A stretch of DNA of 64,000 nucleotides from assembly GCF_049331405.1 (NCBI RefSeq), contig NZ_CP186274.1, forward strand, positions 3,162,001 to 3,226,000, written 5' to 3'. Shown here piece after piece: positions 38,159 through 46,988 of this stretch. The translations under genes were made by a program, and so were the position numbers. Each line of letters begins with the position of its first letter. Positions within the stretch are counted from its first letter, which is position 1. The DNA is from PoT sp049331405 (lineage in GTDB: Bacteria > Planctomycetota > Planctomycetia > Isosphaerales > Isosphaeraceae). The notes beneath the pieces are model-generated. The model saw nothing but the letters and a program-made list of their open reading frames with translations, was not told the origin of the DNA and ran no database searches.

Positions 38159-39526
38159 TCAGAACCTCTTCACGCCGTTGGCGCTTCGCAACAGGGTCTC
38201 GCAACGGGCGGCCGTGGCGATCAACTCATCCTCGCAGAACCAGCGCGGGCCCACGAGCTGGATCCCCAGTGGGAGCTCCTCGAACGTGAGGCCGACGGGG
38301 AAGGTCAACGACGGGGAACCGACGTAGCTCCACAACGAGTTCAACGCGGGGCTTCCCGTGGAGTCGGCGTCGGGAGCCGGTCCGAGCGTCGAGGGCATGA
38401 CCATCGCATCGACCTCGAGCGACGTGTGCGACATCCTCGCTCGCCAGTCGTCCTGATGGGCCCGGCTCAGGAGGTACTGGGTCGCCGAGATCGTGCGGCC
38501 TTCCTCGATCAACTCGCGAATCCTGGGCCTGTAGGCGTCGGGCGATGCGGCGAACCCCGCGGCATGCACGGCCGAGGCCTCGGCGGCCATGATCCGTCGG
38601 TGGTGCTGGGTGGCCTCTTCGAAGTCGAACGGCAGGGGGAGCTCGATGACCTCGACCCCTTGCTCGGCGAGGGTCGCAATCGCACGCTCACAGGCCTCCA
38701 TCGCGGCCGGCTCGATGGCCGACTCGAAGCTGCCCCGGAGCTTCGCCAGCCGGGGCGGCCGGGAGCCGGTCGAACTCCGGGATTCGAGGGATGCCTGGAT
38801 TTCGGCGGGGTCGCGAAAGTCCGGATCTTCGTCGACATCGGTCCTCGCGAACTCGCCGAAGAGGATGCCGAGGTCCTCCGCCGACCGTGCGAGGGTGCCG
38901 ACATGGTCGAGGTTGGGGGAGAGGGGGAAGACGCCATCCGCCTCCCCCGAATAGCTCGGCTTGAGCCCGGCGATGCCGCAGTACGAGGCGGGTCGGATGA
39001 TCGACCCCCCCGTCTGGCTCCCGAGGGCCCCCAGGCACATCCCCACGGCGACGGCCGCGGCCGAGCCGCTCGAGGAGCCGCCGGGGGTCTTCGCCAGGTT
39101 CCAGGGGTTCCGGGTCGGCGGCGGATCGATCCAGGCGAACTGCGTCGTCACCGTCTTGCCCAGGATGATCGCCCCTCCGGCCCTGAGCGCGGTCACGATG
39201 CTGGAGTCGCGCGAGGCGACCCTGGAGGCCCAGGGGGGGAAGCCGCAGGACGAGGGCAGGGGGGCCGCGTCGATGATATCCTTCACGCCGATCGGGATCC
39301 CGTGGAGCGGCCCTCGGCATTCGGCCCGCTCGAGCTCCCGGTCGAGGCGCTCGGCCTGTCGGATCGCCCCGGCGCGGTCGACGACCGCCCAGGCCTTGAG
39401 CCGGGGCTCCCATTCCTCGATCCGGTCGAGGCAACGGTTCAGGACCTCGACGCAGGTCGTCTGCCCCTGGCGGAGCATCCGGCCGACGCCGGCGATCGTC
39501 TCGTGAGGGAGCGGATACAGGGACAT
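38159..39526 (-). CDS. Amidase (amidase-signature family)
   Basis: Ser-cisSer-Lys hydrolase of 455 residues. The signature runs GGSSSGSAAAVAVGMCLGALG then SQTGGSIIRPASYCGIAGLKPS. The catalytic Lys is in GIPIGVKDIIDA, the cis-Ser in GGSSSGS and the nucleophile Ser in QTGGSIIRP. Length and order match GatA/AtzF-like enzymes, but no gatB or gatC is adjacent, so a role in tRNA charging is not supported. The start at 39526 gives the typical LYPLPHETIAGVGRMLRQG entry; longer frames run into the upstream GTPase gene. Substrate unknown. The gene sits between two DUF697 GTPase genes, 3 bp from one and 65 bp from the other. Confidence 0.92.
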   Translation of the reverse strand: MSLYPLPHETIAGVGRMLRQGQTTCVEVLNRCLDRIEEWEPRLKAWAVVDRAGAIRQAERLDRELERAECRGPLHGIPIGVKDIIDAAPLPSSCGFPPWASRVASRDSSIVTALRAGGAIILGKTVTTQFAWIDPPPTRNPWNLAKTPGGSSSGSAAAVAVGMCLGALGSQTGGSIIRPASYCGIAGLKPSYSGEADGVFPLSPNLDHVGTLARSAEDLGILFGEFARTDVDEDPDFRDPAEIQASLESRSSTGSRPPRLAKLRGSFESAIEPAAMEACERAIATLAEQGVEVIELPLPFDFEEATQHHRRIMAAEASAVHAAGFAASPDAYRPRIRELIEEGRTISATQYLLSRAHQDDWRARMSHTSLEVDAMVMPSTLGPAPDADSTGSPALNSLWSYVGSPSLTFPVGLTFEELPLGIQLVGPRWFCEDELIATAARCETLLRSANGVKRF

Positions 39527-39591
39527 GGATGCCGATCCTCGGGGGAGGCCAAAGGGATTCGCGTGGGCAGGGCCTTGTTCGTTGACGACGC

Positions 39592-41136
39592 TTACGACCG
39601 CGACTTCGCACTCGACGACGAGCCCGGGCTCACCCGGCTCACCACGCGGTCGAGCGCCTGCTTGGCGAACTCCTGGAGGAATTCCGCGCGGCTGTTGAGG
39701 TCGAATTGACGGATGAGTGCCTGCTGCATGCCGCCGTCGCCCCAGCTCTGGCCGTGGGCGAAGTATTCGAGGAACGCCGAGCCGGAGATGTGCGTCAGAT
39801 ACGCCATCGAGACCGCCTGGATCGCACCGCCGGCCGCGTAACCGACGAACGACGACTTGAAGAGGCCGGCGACGAGCGAGGTCGTGGCCTCGACGAGCCC
39901 GAGCTTGAGCAGCATCTGGGCCATCTGCGAGCCCACCATCTTCACGTGGGCTGTCGAGATGTCGACGCCGTAGACCGACGCGAGCTCGGTGATCATCTGG
40001 AACTGGACGGCCCCGGCCGCCATCAGGTCGAGCGCCGGGATCGGGTTGGCGAAGATCGTCGCCGCCGTGATCCACTGGAACTTCTCGACCACCTGCCTGG
40101 CGCGGGCGTCGCGCTCCTGGCCGACCTGGTCCTGCGCCTTCTTGCTCAGCAGGTGGGCCCGCAGCAGGAGGTTGCCCGCGCGGAGCGAATCCCCTTCGCG
40201 CTTCAGGACCGCCCCGATCCGATCCACGAGGGCGGAGAGGTCGGGCGGGTTGACCTCGAGAATCGTCTCGACGGTGCCGTCCTGGTTCCGCATCCGGACG
40301 GGCGTCGGCCGCGGCGAGGCGGCGATTGCGATGACGTCCTGGCGGGGCACGACCCCTTCGAGGCGCTCGCGGAGCTTGGCGAGGATCGCCTCGCGGTCCT
40401 CATCCACCAGGCGGTCCTGCTTGTTCAGCAGGACGATCGAGCGTTTGCCCTGCCTGGCGAGGGCGACGAGGGGGTCATACTCGGCGCGGATCAGGTCGTG
40501 ATCCAGGACGAAGAGGAGCAGATCAGCCCTCGCGGCGAGGTCTCGGGCCAGGGCCTCGCGCTCGGCGCCGCCCGAGCCGATCTCGGAGAGGCCCGGGGTG
40601 TCGGTCAGCTCGACGGTGCCGTCCACGCCTTGCAGCGTGTAGTTATAGACTTCCCCTTGTTTGGTCGTCCCCATGATGGCGTCGGTCTTGCCGATGTTCT
40701 GGCCGAGCAGGGCGTTGATGAGCGAGGTCTTGCCCGCCGAGCCTGTGCCGAAGACGACGACGTGGAACCGGCGGTTATGGCGGTCGGCGCGGAGTTCCGA
40801 GAGCTCACGGTCGAGGATCGCCTTGACCGAGTCGTTCTGGATCTGGCGGATGACCCCTTCGGCCTTCTCTGCCTGGACCTCGGCGGCGACGACGATGTCC
40901 TCGGGGGCCTTTTTTGGGGGTCTGTCGGCGTTCGAGCTGCGCCAGAGGAACCTGGCATAGGTCAGGGCTGCGCCCGCCGCCACCAGGCCCGCCGCGCCGA
41001 GGAACCCGACCGCGAGCGGCCGGGAATGCCTGGCGATCCGGTCGTGCATCTCCCCAACCGAGACCAGGAGCCACGCCGAGGCGATCAGCGCGAGGATGAC
41101 GACCAGCGTGGGGATCAGCCAACGAGATGTCCGCAT
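39592..41136 (-). CDS. DUF697-type GTPase, second paralogue, membrane-anchored
   Basis: 514 residues. Two N-terminal transmembrane segments (LIPTLVVILALIASAWLLV and AVGFLGAAGLVAAGAALTYA) precede the G domain: P-loop FGTGSAGKTS, G3 VELTDTPGLSEIG, G4 VLLNKQDR. The C-terminal DUF697 part has FANPIPALDLMAAGAVQFQMI and further hydrophobic stretches. It differs from the paralogue downstream by its membrane anchor and its canonical NKxD. Pairs of DUF697 GTPases occur in cyanobacteria and planctomycetes, without known function. It heads the operon GTPase-amidase-GTPase-small membrane protein. The frame is open further upstream but the sequence before 41136 is not protein-like. Confidence 0.9.
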   Translation of the reverse strand: MRTSRWLIPTLVVILALIASAWLLVSVGEMHDRIARHSRPLAVGFLGAAGLVAAGAALTYARFLWRSSNADRPPKKAPEDIVVAAEVQAEKAEGVIRQIQNDSVKAILDRELSELRADRHNRRFHVVVFGTGSAGKTSLINALLGQNIGKTDAIMGTTKQGEVYNYTLQGVDGTVELTDTPGLSEIGSGGAEREALARDLAARADLLLFVLDHDLIRAEYDPLVALARQGKRSIVLLNKQDRLVDEDREAILAKLRERLEGVVPRQDVIAIAASPRPTPVRMRNQDGTVETILEVNPPDLSALVDRIGAVLKREGDSLRAGNLLLRAHLLSKKAQDQVGQERDARARQVVEKFQWITAATIFANPIPALDLMAAGAVQFQMITELASVYGVDISTAHVKMVGSQMAQMLLKLGLVEATTSLVAGLFKSSFVGYAAGGAIQAVSMAYLTHISGSAFLEYFAHGQSWGDGGMQQALIRQFDLNSRAEFLQEFAKQALDRVVSRVSPGSSSSAKSRS

Positions 41137-41312
41137 GTCGTGAGTGTCCTGGCGGGAGCAAGCGTCGAGCACGAACCTCAAAGGACGTTGAGCACCCCGG
41201 GTCGATTGTGCCATCTCCCGGTCGGTTTTGCATGCGCCTGCCGGCGTCGAGGCACGGTGCGGGCCGAGATCGAGACGACTTGCAATCGCGGTTCCCCCGG
41301 AAACAAAACGAC

Positions 41313-41351
41313 ATCCAGGCGGCACGGTCTCGCCGACCGTGCCGCCTGGAT
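41313..41351 (-). terminator. Strong intrinsic terminator for the exported-protein gene at 41381
   Basis: A 17 bp perfect stem (41313-41329 with 41335-41351) and 5 nt loop. On the minus strand GTTTTGTTT follows. It lies 30 bp after the stop codon of the gene at 41381-42322. Confidence 0.8.
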
Positions 41352-41380
41352 GAAGGTTATTCGTCGGACCCGCTCCCAGA

Positions 41381-42322
41381 TTACTTGCGGGAGCGGAAGA
41401 GGTTGCCCAGGAAGCTCGTCCGTCGCGGGGCCTGGACCGGCTGCGACACGGGGATCGCGTCGGGGGGGACCTGGCTCGGGTCGACGAAGTTGCCGTACAT
41501 CGGGGCCGGGATTGGGGTGGAAGTCCTGGACGCGGCCGACGTCCTGGTGACGGCGGTCGTCGGCGCATCCGTCAGCGGTCGTAGCGAGTTCGAAGCCGAG
41601 GTCGTCGGGGCGGCGTCGGGCAGCGGCATCAGCGAGGTGCTGCTCCGGACGGGGACCGACGACGATCGCGACGAGACCCGGGGGATCGGGATCTGGCTGA
41701 TCGGGGGCAGGCCCGGGCCGGCCGCGGGCTTCGTGTCCTTCGGCTTCTCGGGCGTGAACTCGAGAGGCGGCGGGTTGAAGTTCGACGGATCCGGGTTGGA
41801 GGTCGGCGCGGTCCGCACGGCTGCGGCGGGCTTCTCCGGGGTCGTGCTCGCCCCCTTCGGATTCGGATCCGTCGGGCCGGTGTCGAGCTCGAATGGGGAG
41901 CGGCCCGACGGGAGCGGGGGCTTGCCGCCGTTCTGGGCCGGGGGCGGGCTTTCCGGCTCGGCTCCCGGATCGGGGCCCATGTCGCCCGGAGGTCCTTCGC
42001 CCTCGAGTTCATCCATCCCGATCTCCGGGGGCTTGCCCCGGGGACGCTCCTTGAACTCCTGGGCCACGTTCGCCGCCAGCGGCGTGGGGCAGCCCCAGCC
42101 CGCCGGGAATGGACGCCAGCAGGTCGGATGGTACCCGAAGTACTCGCGACGATACAACTCGTAGACAGGATCTTCCGCGGGGCACGGGACGCGCTCGCGT
42201 TGGATCGGGGCCAATGGGAAGAGTCCGCTCTGCTGTGCCTGGGCCAGCCAAGGGGTACCCAGGACCAGGGCGGCCGCCCAGGCTCCGGGCGATAGCACGA
42301 GCGCCCTTAGTTTTCTCAGCAT
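41381..42322 (-). CDS. Exported planctomycete protein with YHPTCWRPFP motif
   Basis: 313 residues. Signal peptide LVLSPGAWAAALVLGTPWLAQAQ. The mature N-terminus has YELYRREYFGYHPTCWRPFPAG, a motif I know only from planctomycete exported proteins. The rest is low-complexity: Pro, Ser, Thr and Gly rich, with GPPGDMGPDPGAEPESPPP and PVRSSTSL-like stretches, ending FLGNLFRSRK. It is probably disordered and outside the cytoplasm, perhaps wall-associated. Function unknown. Confidence 0.8.
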   Translation of the reverse strand: MLRKLRALVLSPGAWAAALVLGTPWLAQAQQSGLFPLAPIQRERVPCPAEDPVYELYRREYFGYHPTCWRPFPAGWGCPTPLAANVAQEFKERPRGKPPEIGMDELEGEGPPGDMGPDPGAEPESPPPAQNGGKPPLPSGRSPFELDTGPTDPNPKGASTTPEKPAAAVRTAPTSNPDPSNFNPPPLEFTPEKPKDTKPAAGPGLPPISQIPIPRVSSRSSSVPVRSSTSLMPLPDAAPTTSASNSLRPLTDAPTTAVTRTSAASRTSTPIPAPMYGNFVDPSQVPPDAIPVSQPVQAPRRTSFLGNLFRSRK

Positions 42323-42743
42323 CCTAGCCTCGCGTGTTCCGGGGTTACCGAACCGCGCCCAGTACCAATCCCTTGGCGCGTCCTCTGACTCCAGCATCCC
42401 TCGTTCGTTCGATCGGTTTCTTGGGGATTGGTGCTGAAGCGAATCTCGGCTGGATGGGATGTTTGGAAGATATGAGGAATCGGCTGAAGATTCCAGGGGA
42501 TCTGCTTGTCCGGAAAAGCTGGAGAAGAATGATTTCGGTGGTTGGGTGATTGACCGGAGAAGATAGGGGCTCTGCTGGTCGTTCGGGATGGTTGGCCTGG
42601 TTGGTGTCGTAGCCATGGTCGCGATCGCTTCAATCGGCCATGAAGCAGTCATCCCGGGCGAACGTCGGGCCGATGGAAGGAGGAAGTGAGGGCCATTGAA
42701 TTTCGGTGTCAAGGGGTTCTCAAGGCGTTCGGGAGGAGTAGAT
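42323..42743. other. Divergent intergenic region between two exported-protein genes
   Basis: About 420 bp holding the promoters of both neighbours. No coding frame with a ribosome binding site, no RNA and no strong repeat was seen. Confidence 0.4.
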
Positions 42744-43181
42744 ATGAACTGGACGGTTCTCGCTCGGCTCGCGGCCGTGCCCCTGGGTTTGATCGCGATC
42801 GGGCAGGGGGCACATGGGCAGTCGGTCCCGTCGGCCTCGCGATCTAATAATAATATGGCGACTTATGCCAACCCGTATACGAATCCTTATGCCAATCCCT
42901 TCTTGAACCCGTACATGACGCAAGCCCCCGTGAACGGCAACGGGGCCCTCTATTTCTTCGCGGCGCAGCAGGCCAATGGGGGGATCGGCTCGGGGCGGCT
43001 GAGCGGAGTCCGTCCGGCACCGGCTCCCGCGGAGCCGGCGGCACCCCCCGATGACCGTCGGCTCACCGACGTCCCGGGTGGGAGTGCGTCACGCTATTTC
43101 AATCGCTCCCCGCAAAATCCGACCAATACGCATCGCTACTACAATCGGGCGATCCGGGGCTATCCGTCTAACCGTAAGTGA
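42744..43181 (+). CDS. Small exported protein with NPY tetrapeptide repeats
   Basis: 145 residues from the ATG at 42744, which follows GGGAGGAG by six bases. Signal peptide about 1-26 ending GQGAHGQ. Residues 37-54 repeat the unit NPYx: NPYTNPYANPFLNPYM. The middle holds ALYFFAAQQANGGIGSG, and the tail is rich in Arg, Asn and Tyr (SRYFNRSPQN, RYYNRAIRGYPSNRK). NPY-repeat exported proteins of this kind occur in planctomycetes and are not characterised. Confidence 0.8.
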   Translation: MNWTVLARLAAVPLGLIAIGQGAHGQSVPSASRSNNNMATYANPYTNPYANPFLNPYMTQAPVNGNGALYFFAAQQANGGIGSGRLSGVRPAPAPAEPAAPPDDRRLTDVPGGSASRYFNRSPQNPTNTHRYYNRAIRGYPSNRK

Positions 43182-43419
43182 CTTGTATTCCTGGGTTTCG
43201 ATCTACAGACGGGCCTTCGCTTTGCCGATGAGTTTGTCGTAGATGGACCGGGAGTCTTGCGAGTGTGGGCGACCTGCGAGAGTGGGGGGCCACATGAAGC
43301 TCGAATCCAGGGTCTCGGTGATTCGGACCCTAGCCCGCGGAGGACAAGCGGCAAATCGGGTCGCGGTCGGCGGGTGATCGGCCGCCTTGAGCCAAATCGG
43401 GCCAGGGAGGGAGTTTCGC

Positions 43420-44334
43420 ATGGAGCGCGCAAGGAAGAGACGCCACGGCGGTGTCTTGATCGCCTTATCCGTGCTGATATTCACAGGATGTCAGACGGTC
43501 AGGACGCCGGAAGAAAAGATCGCGAAGACGAACCTGCCTCGCGAATTCCAGAAGGTCGCGATGCCGGATTACGTGGTCGAGCCCCCCGACATCCTCATCG
43601 TCGAGGTGCTCGAGGCATTGCCGGGGCGGCCGATCACGAATGAGCGTTTGGTGCGTCCCGACGGCAAGATCTCGCTCGGCTTCTACGGCGAGGTCGAGGT
43701 CGTGGGCCTGACCACCACGCAAATCAAGGAGAAGATCGTCCTCCACCTCCGCAAGTACCTCACGGATGAGGCCCTTGGGCTCTGGAAGCTGGACGAGGGG
43801 GACATGGAAGACCCCAAGGACGACAAGATGGTGCCCGTCGAGCCCAAGGACAGCAACCACGTCTTCGTCGACATAGCTGCCTACAACAGCAAGGTCTACT
43901 ATGTCCAGGGGGACGTCGCGGCCCCGGGACGCATGCCGATCACCGGCAACGAGACGGTGCTCGACGCCATCCAGTACGCGGGCGGCCTGCTGGCGACGGC
44001 CGCGCCCCAGAACATCCGGCTGGTGCGGCCGGCCCCGCCGGGGGCCTGCTGCGAGCAGACCTTGCCGGTCAACCTCGCCGCGATCGTCAACGGGGGCGAC
44101 CCGACGACGAACTATCAGATCATGCCGGGCGACCGTCTCATGGTCTTCCGAGACCCGATCGTCCGCACGACGATCTTCATCGACCGACTGGCCGCCCCGT
44201 TCCAGACGGTCGTGAACTCGGTCCTGCAGTACAGCTTCGCCGCCAGGTCGGCCAAGTCGATCAACACGCCGCTTTTCAGCGGGTCGTCTACGACATCCAG
44301 CACCACAGCCCCGACCCAGCCTGGTGCTCGCTGA
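43420..44334 (+). CDS. Polysaccharide export lipoprotein (Wza-like)
   Basis: 304 residues from the ATG at 43420, which follows GGGAGGGAG. Lipoprotein signal ending LIFTGC. The Poly_export domain starts MPDYVVEPPDILIVEVLEALPG and continues with LVRPDGKISLGFYGEVEVVGLTT. One SLBB-type domain follows (VYYVQGDVAAPGRMPITGNETVLDAIQYAGGL). It should form the outer-membrane channel for an exopolysaccharide. An insert around 118-150 is rich in Asp and Lys. No Wzc, Wzx or Wzy gene is adjacent. A terminator follows at 44371. Confidence 0.92.
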   Translation: MERARKRRHGGVLIALSVLIFTGCQTVRTPEEKIAKTNLPREFQKVAMPDYVVEPPDILIVEVLEALPGRPITNERLVRPDGKISLGFYGEVEVVGLTTTQIKEKIVLHLRKYLTDEALGLWKLDEGDMEDPKDDKMVPVEPKDSNHVFVDIAAYNSKVYYVQGDVAAPGRMPITGNETVLDAIQYAGGLLATAAPQNIRLVRPAPPGACCEQTLPVNLAAIVNGGDPTTNYQIMPGDRLMVFRDPIVRTTIFIDRLAAPFQTVVNSVLQYSFAARSAKSINTPLFSGSSTTSSTTAPTQPGAR

Positions 44335-44370
44335 TCGACTCCATGCGACAAGGCCTGCTTTCGGCTTGAT

Positions 44371-44420
44371 GAGGCCGGCAGTCACCCGATCCCGGGGGGC
44401 TGCCGGCCTCGGCTCGTTTA
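44371..44420 (+). terminator. Terminator after the polysaccharide export gene
   Basis: GAGGCCGGCAG (44371-44381) pairs with CTGCCGGCCTC (44400-44410) with an 18 nt loop, then GGCTCGTTT. Confidence 0.65.
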
Positions 44421-44581
44421 ACCTGGGGCGAGTTGGTCTGGTATATCGGGCCGGTCGCCCAATCGGTGTCTCCTGGGCCTTCCGACTGGATAAACGTCGC
44501 AGGAAATTAGGTCGTCTTGTCCCGCGAATCCTGCTAGACTTTTGTTGAAATCCCGCCAGCCTGCCCGGCCAGAGGTCCTTC

Positions 44582-46984
44582 ATGCCCACTCCACCCTCCT
44601 CGCCCGCCTCGCCGTCCTGGCGCGTCTTCCTGCTCGCAGCCTGGGCCGCGTTCCTGACAATCCAGGCCGGGATCCTGGTCAAGGCCGACGAGAAATCGGC
44701 GACGACCCCGGTCCCGAAGTCCGCCGCGGCCAAGCCGCCCGAGTTCCACCGGGACGTCCTGCCGTTCCTGGAGAAACATTGCACGAGCTGCCACGGCGAC
44801 ATGAAGCCCAAGGGGGGCGTGAACCTCGTCCGATTCAAGGACGCCGCCGTCGTCGACCAGAATCGCAAGAGCTGGCGCAAGGTGCTCGAGAACGTCGAAT
44901 CCGGCGACATGCCGCCTGACGGGAAGCCCAAACCGTCGGCCGACGAACTCGCGGCCTTCATGGCCTGGAGCGGCGACCGCGCCGAGCAACTCGACTGCGC
45001 GAAGGAAGTGGATCCGGGCCGGGTGACGCTCCGACGCCTGAATCGCGCCGAGTACAACAACACGATCCGGGACCTCGTGGGCATCGACTTCCATCCGGCC
45101 GACGACTTCCCGTCCGACGACGTCGGTTATGGATTCGATAATATTGGCGATGTGTTATCCCTGCCGCCGCTGCTCCTCGAAAAGTACATGGCCGCGGCCG
45201 AGCAGATCGCCGAGCGTGCCATCGACTCGGGGACGGCCCTGGCGCCCGAGTCGAAGACCTGGGAGGTCGAGGAACTGCCGGCCGAGGCGGGGGGCAGCCC
45301 CTATTCCGAGTTCGCCAGGGTGCTGGGCAGCACCGGCGAAATCACGGTCTCGTACAACTTCCCGCGCGACGCGGTTTACATCCTCCGCGCCCGGGCCTTC
45401 GGCCAGCAGGCCGGCCCCGACCCGGCTCGGGCCGCCTTCAAGGTCGACGACAAGGAGATCCAGGCCGTCGACGTCCCGGCCACCGAGGCAGCCCCCGGCG
45501 TCTATGAGGTCCGCACCAGGGTCGCCGCGGGGACGCATAAGTTCTCCCTCGCCTTCCTCAACGACTTCTGGGACCCGAATCACCCCGATCCGAACAACCG
45601 CGACCGGAACTTCGTGATCGACTACCTGGAAATCCAGGGGCCCGTGGCGGGCACGACGGGCAAACCTCCCGAATCGCATCGCAAGATCATCTTCCGCACC
45701 CCGACCCCCGAGACGCGGGGCGACTGCGCCCGCGAGATCATCGATCGGTTCGTCACCCGGGCCTACCGACGCCCGGCCACCGACGGCGAGGTCGGCCGCT
45801 TGATCAAGTTCGTCGACCTGGCCGAGCAGAACGGGGACACCTTCGAACGGGGGATCCAGCTCGTTGTCCAGGCGGTGCTCGTCTCGCCGCAATTCCTCTT
45901 CCGGGTCGAGATGGACAAGCGGCTCAAGAAGACGGACAAGGTCAAGGAGAACAGCCACCTCGTCAATGACTACGAGCTGGCCACGAGGCTCTCGTACTTC
46001 CTCTGGAGCACGATGCCCGACGACGAGCTCTTCACGCTCGCCGCGTCGAATAAGCTCCACGTGCCTGCCGAACTCGAGAAGCAGGTCAGGCGGATGCTGG
46101 CCGACCCGAAGGCGAAGTCGCTCGTCGAGAACTTCGCCGACCAGTGGCTCCAGATCCGCAACCTCAAGACGATCAACCCCGACCGCGAGCGGTTCCCGAC
46201 CTTCGACGACTCGCTCCGAGGGGCGATGCTCCAGGAGACCGAGCTCTTCTTCGAGGCGATCATGCGGGAGGACCGCAGCGTCCTCGACTTCCTCGACGCC
46301 GACTTCAGCTTCGTCAACGAGCGCCTGGCCAAGCACTATGGCCTCGACTCGATCGTCGGCGAGGAATTCCGCCGCGTCACGTTCGAGCCGAAGCACCAAC
46401 GCGGGGGTGTCCTGACCCACGCCAGCGTGCTCGCGGTGACGTCGAACCCGACGAGGACCTCCCCCGTGAAGCGCGGGAAGTGGATCCTCGAGCAGGTCCT
46501 CGGCACCCCGCCCCCCCCTCCGCCGCCGAACGTCCCCGAACTGAAGGACGAGAAAGGGTCGAAGCTGACGGGCACCCTGCGTCAGCGGATGGAGCAGCAC
46601 CGGGCCAACCCGAGCTGCGCGTCCTGCCACGCCAAGATGGACCCCCTGGGCTTCGGTTTCGAGAACTACGACGCCATCGGCGCCTGGCGCGAGAAGGACG
46701 AGGCGTTCTCGATCGACCCCTCGGGTGTCCTGCCGTCGGGCCAGACCTTCCAGGGGCCCGAGGGCCTGAAGTCGATCCTCAAGACGCGCGAGAAGGAATT
46801 CACGCGTTGCCTCTCGGAAAAGATGATGACATTTGCCTTGGGGCGCGGGGTCGAGGAATTCGATCAGTGCGTCCTGGATCGAATCGTCGACGCGATGGTG
46901 CGTGATCACTACCGGTTTTCGACCCTGGTGATCGAGATCGTCAAGAGCGAGCCGTTCCAACGGCGCAGGAATCGAAGGGCATAG
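44582..46984 (+). CDS. Planctomycete-type cytochrome c protein, DUF1587/1592/1588/1585
   Basis: Exported 800-residue protein. A signal-like segment (VFLLAAWAAFLTIQAGILV) precedes a cytochrome c region with CTSCHGDMKPKGG, a CxxCH haem-binding motif. Next come RVTLRRLNRAEYNNTIRDL (DUF1587-like), a beta-rich carbohydrate-binding-like domain, FVTRAYRRPATDGE (DUF1595), then DUF1592 (VSPQFLFRVE, ATRLSYFLWSTMPDDEL), DUF1588 (RRVTFEPKHQRGGVLTHASVLAV, TSPVKRGKWILEQ) with a second CxxCH in CASCHAKMDPLGFGFENYD, and a C-terminal DUF1585. AGAGG precedes the start. These proteins always pair with DUF1552 proteins, as here, 4 bp apart. Function unproven; they may degrade or oxidise large polymers. Confidence 0.93.
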   Translation: MPTPPSSPASPSWRVFLLAAWAAFLTIQAGILVKADEKSATTPVPKSAAAKPPEFHRDVLPFLEKHCTSCHGDMKPKGGVNLVRFKDAAVVDQNRKSWRKVLENVESGDMPPDGKPKPSADELAAFMAWSGDRAEQLDCAKEVDPGRVTLRRLNRAEYNNTIRDLVGIDFHPADDFPSDDVGYGFDNIGDVLSLPPLLLEKYMAAAEQIAERAIDSGTALAPESKTWEVEELPAEAGGSPYSEFARVLGSTGEITVSYNFPRDAVYILRARAFGQQAGPDPARAAFKVDDKEIQAVDVPATEAAPGVYEVRTRVAAGTHKFSLAFLNDFWDPNHPDPNNRDRNFVIDYLEIQGPVAGTTGKPPESHRKIIFRTPTPETRGDCAREIIDRFVTRAYRRPATDGEVGRLIKFVDLAEQNGDTFERGIQLVVQAVLVSPQFLFRVEMDKRLKKTDKVKENSHLVNDYELATRLSYFLWSTMPDDELFTLAASNKLHVPAELEKQVRRMLADPKAKSLVENFADQWLQIRNLKTINPDRERFPTFDDSLRGAMLQETELFFEAIMREDRSVLDFLDADFSFVNERLAKHYGLDSIVGEEFRRVTFEPKHQRGGVLTHASVLAVTSNPTRTSPVKRGKWILEQVLGTPPPPPPPNVPELKDEKGSKLTGTLRQRMEQHRANPSCASCHAKMDPLGFGFENYDAIGAWREKDEAFSIDPSGVLPSGQTFQGPEGLKSILKTREKEFTRCLSEKMMTFALGRGVEEFDQCVLDRIVDAMVRDHYRFSTLVIEIVKSEPFQRRRNRRA

Positions 46985-46988
46985 GTCG

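Noticed and set aside
38159..39526. Amidase as GatA of a glutamyl-tRNA amidotransferase
   Set aside because: No gatB or gatC is adjacent and the operon context is GTPases, so only the general amidase call is supported.
42883..42930. NPY-repeat DNA as a microsatellite or CRISPR-like array
   Set aside because: The repetition is in the protein, with varied codons; the DNA units are not identical and there are no spacers.
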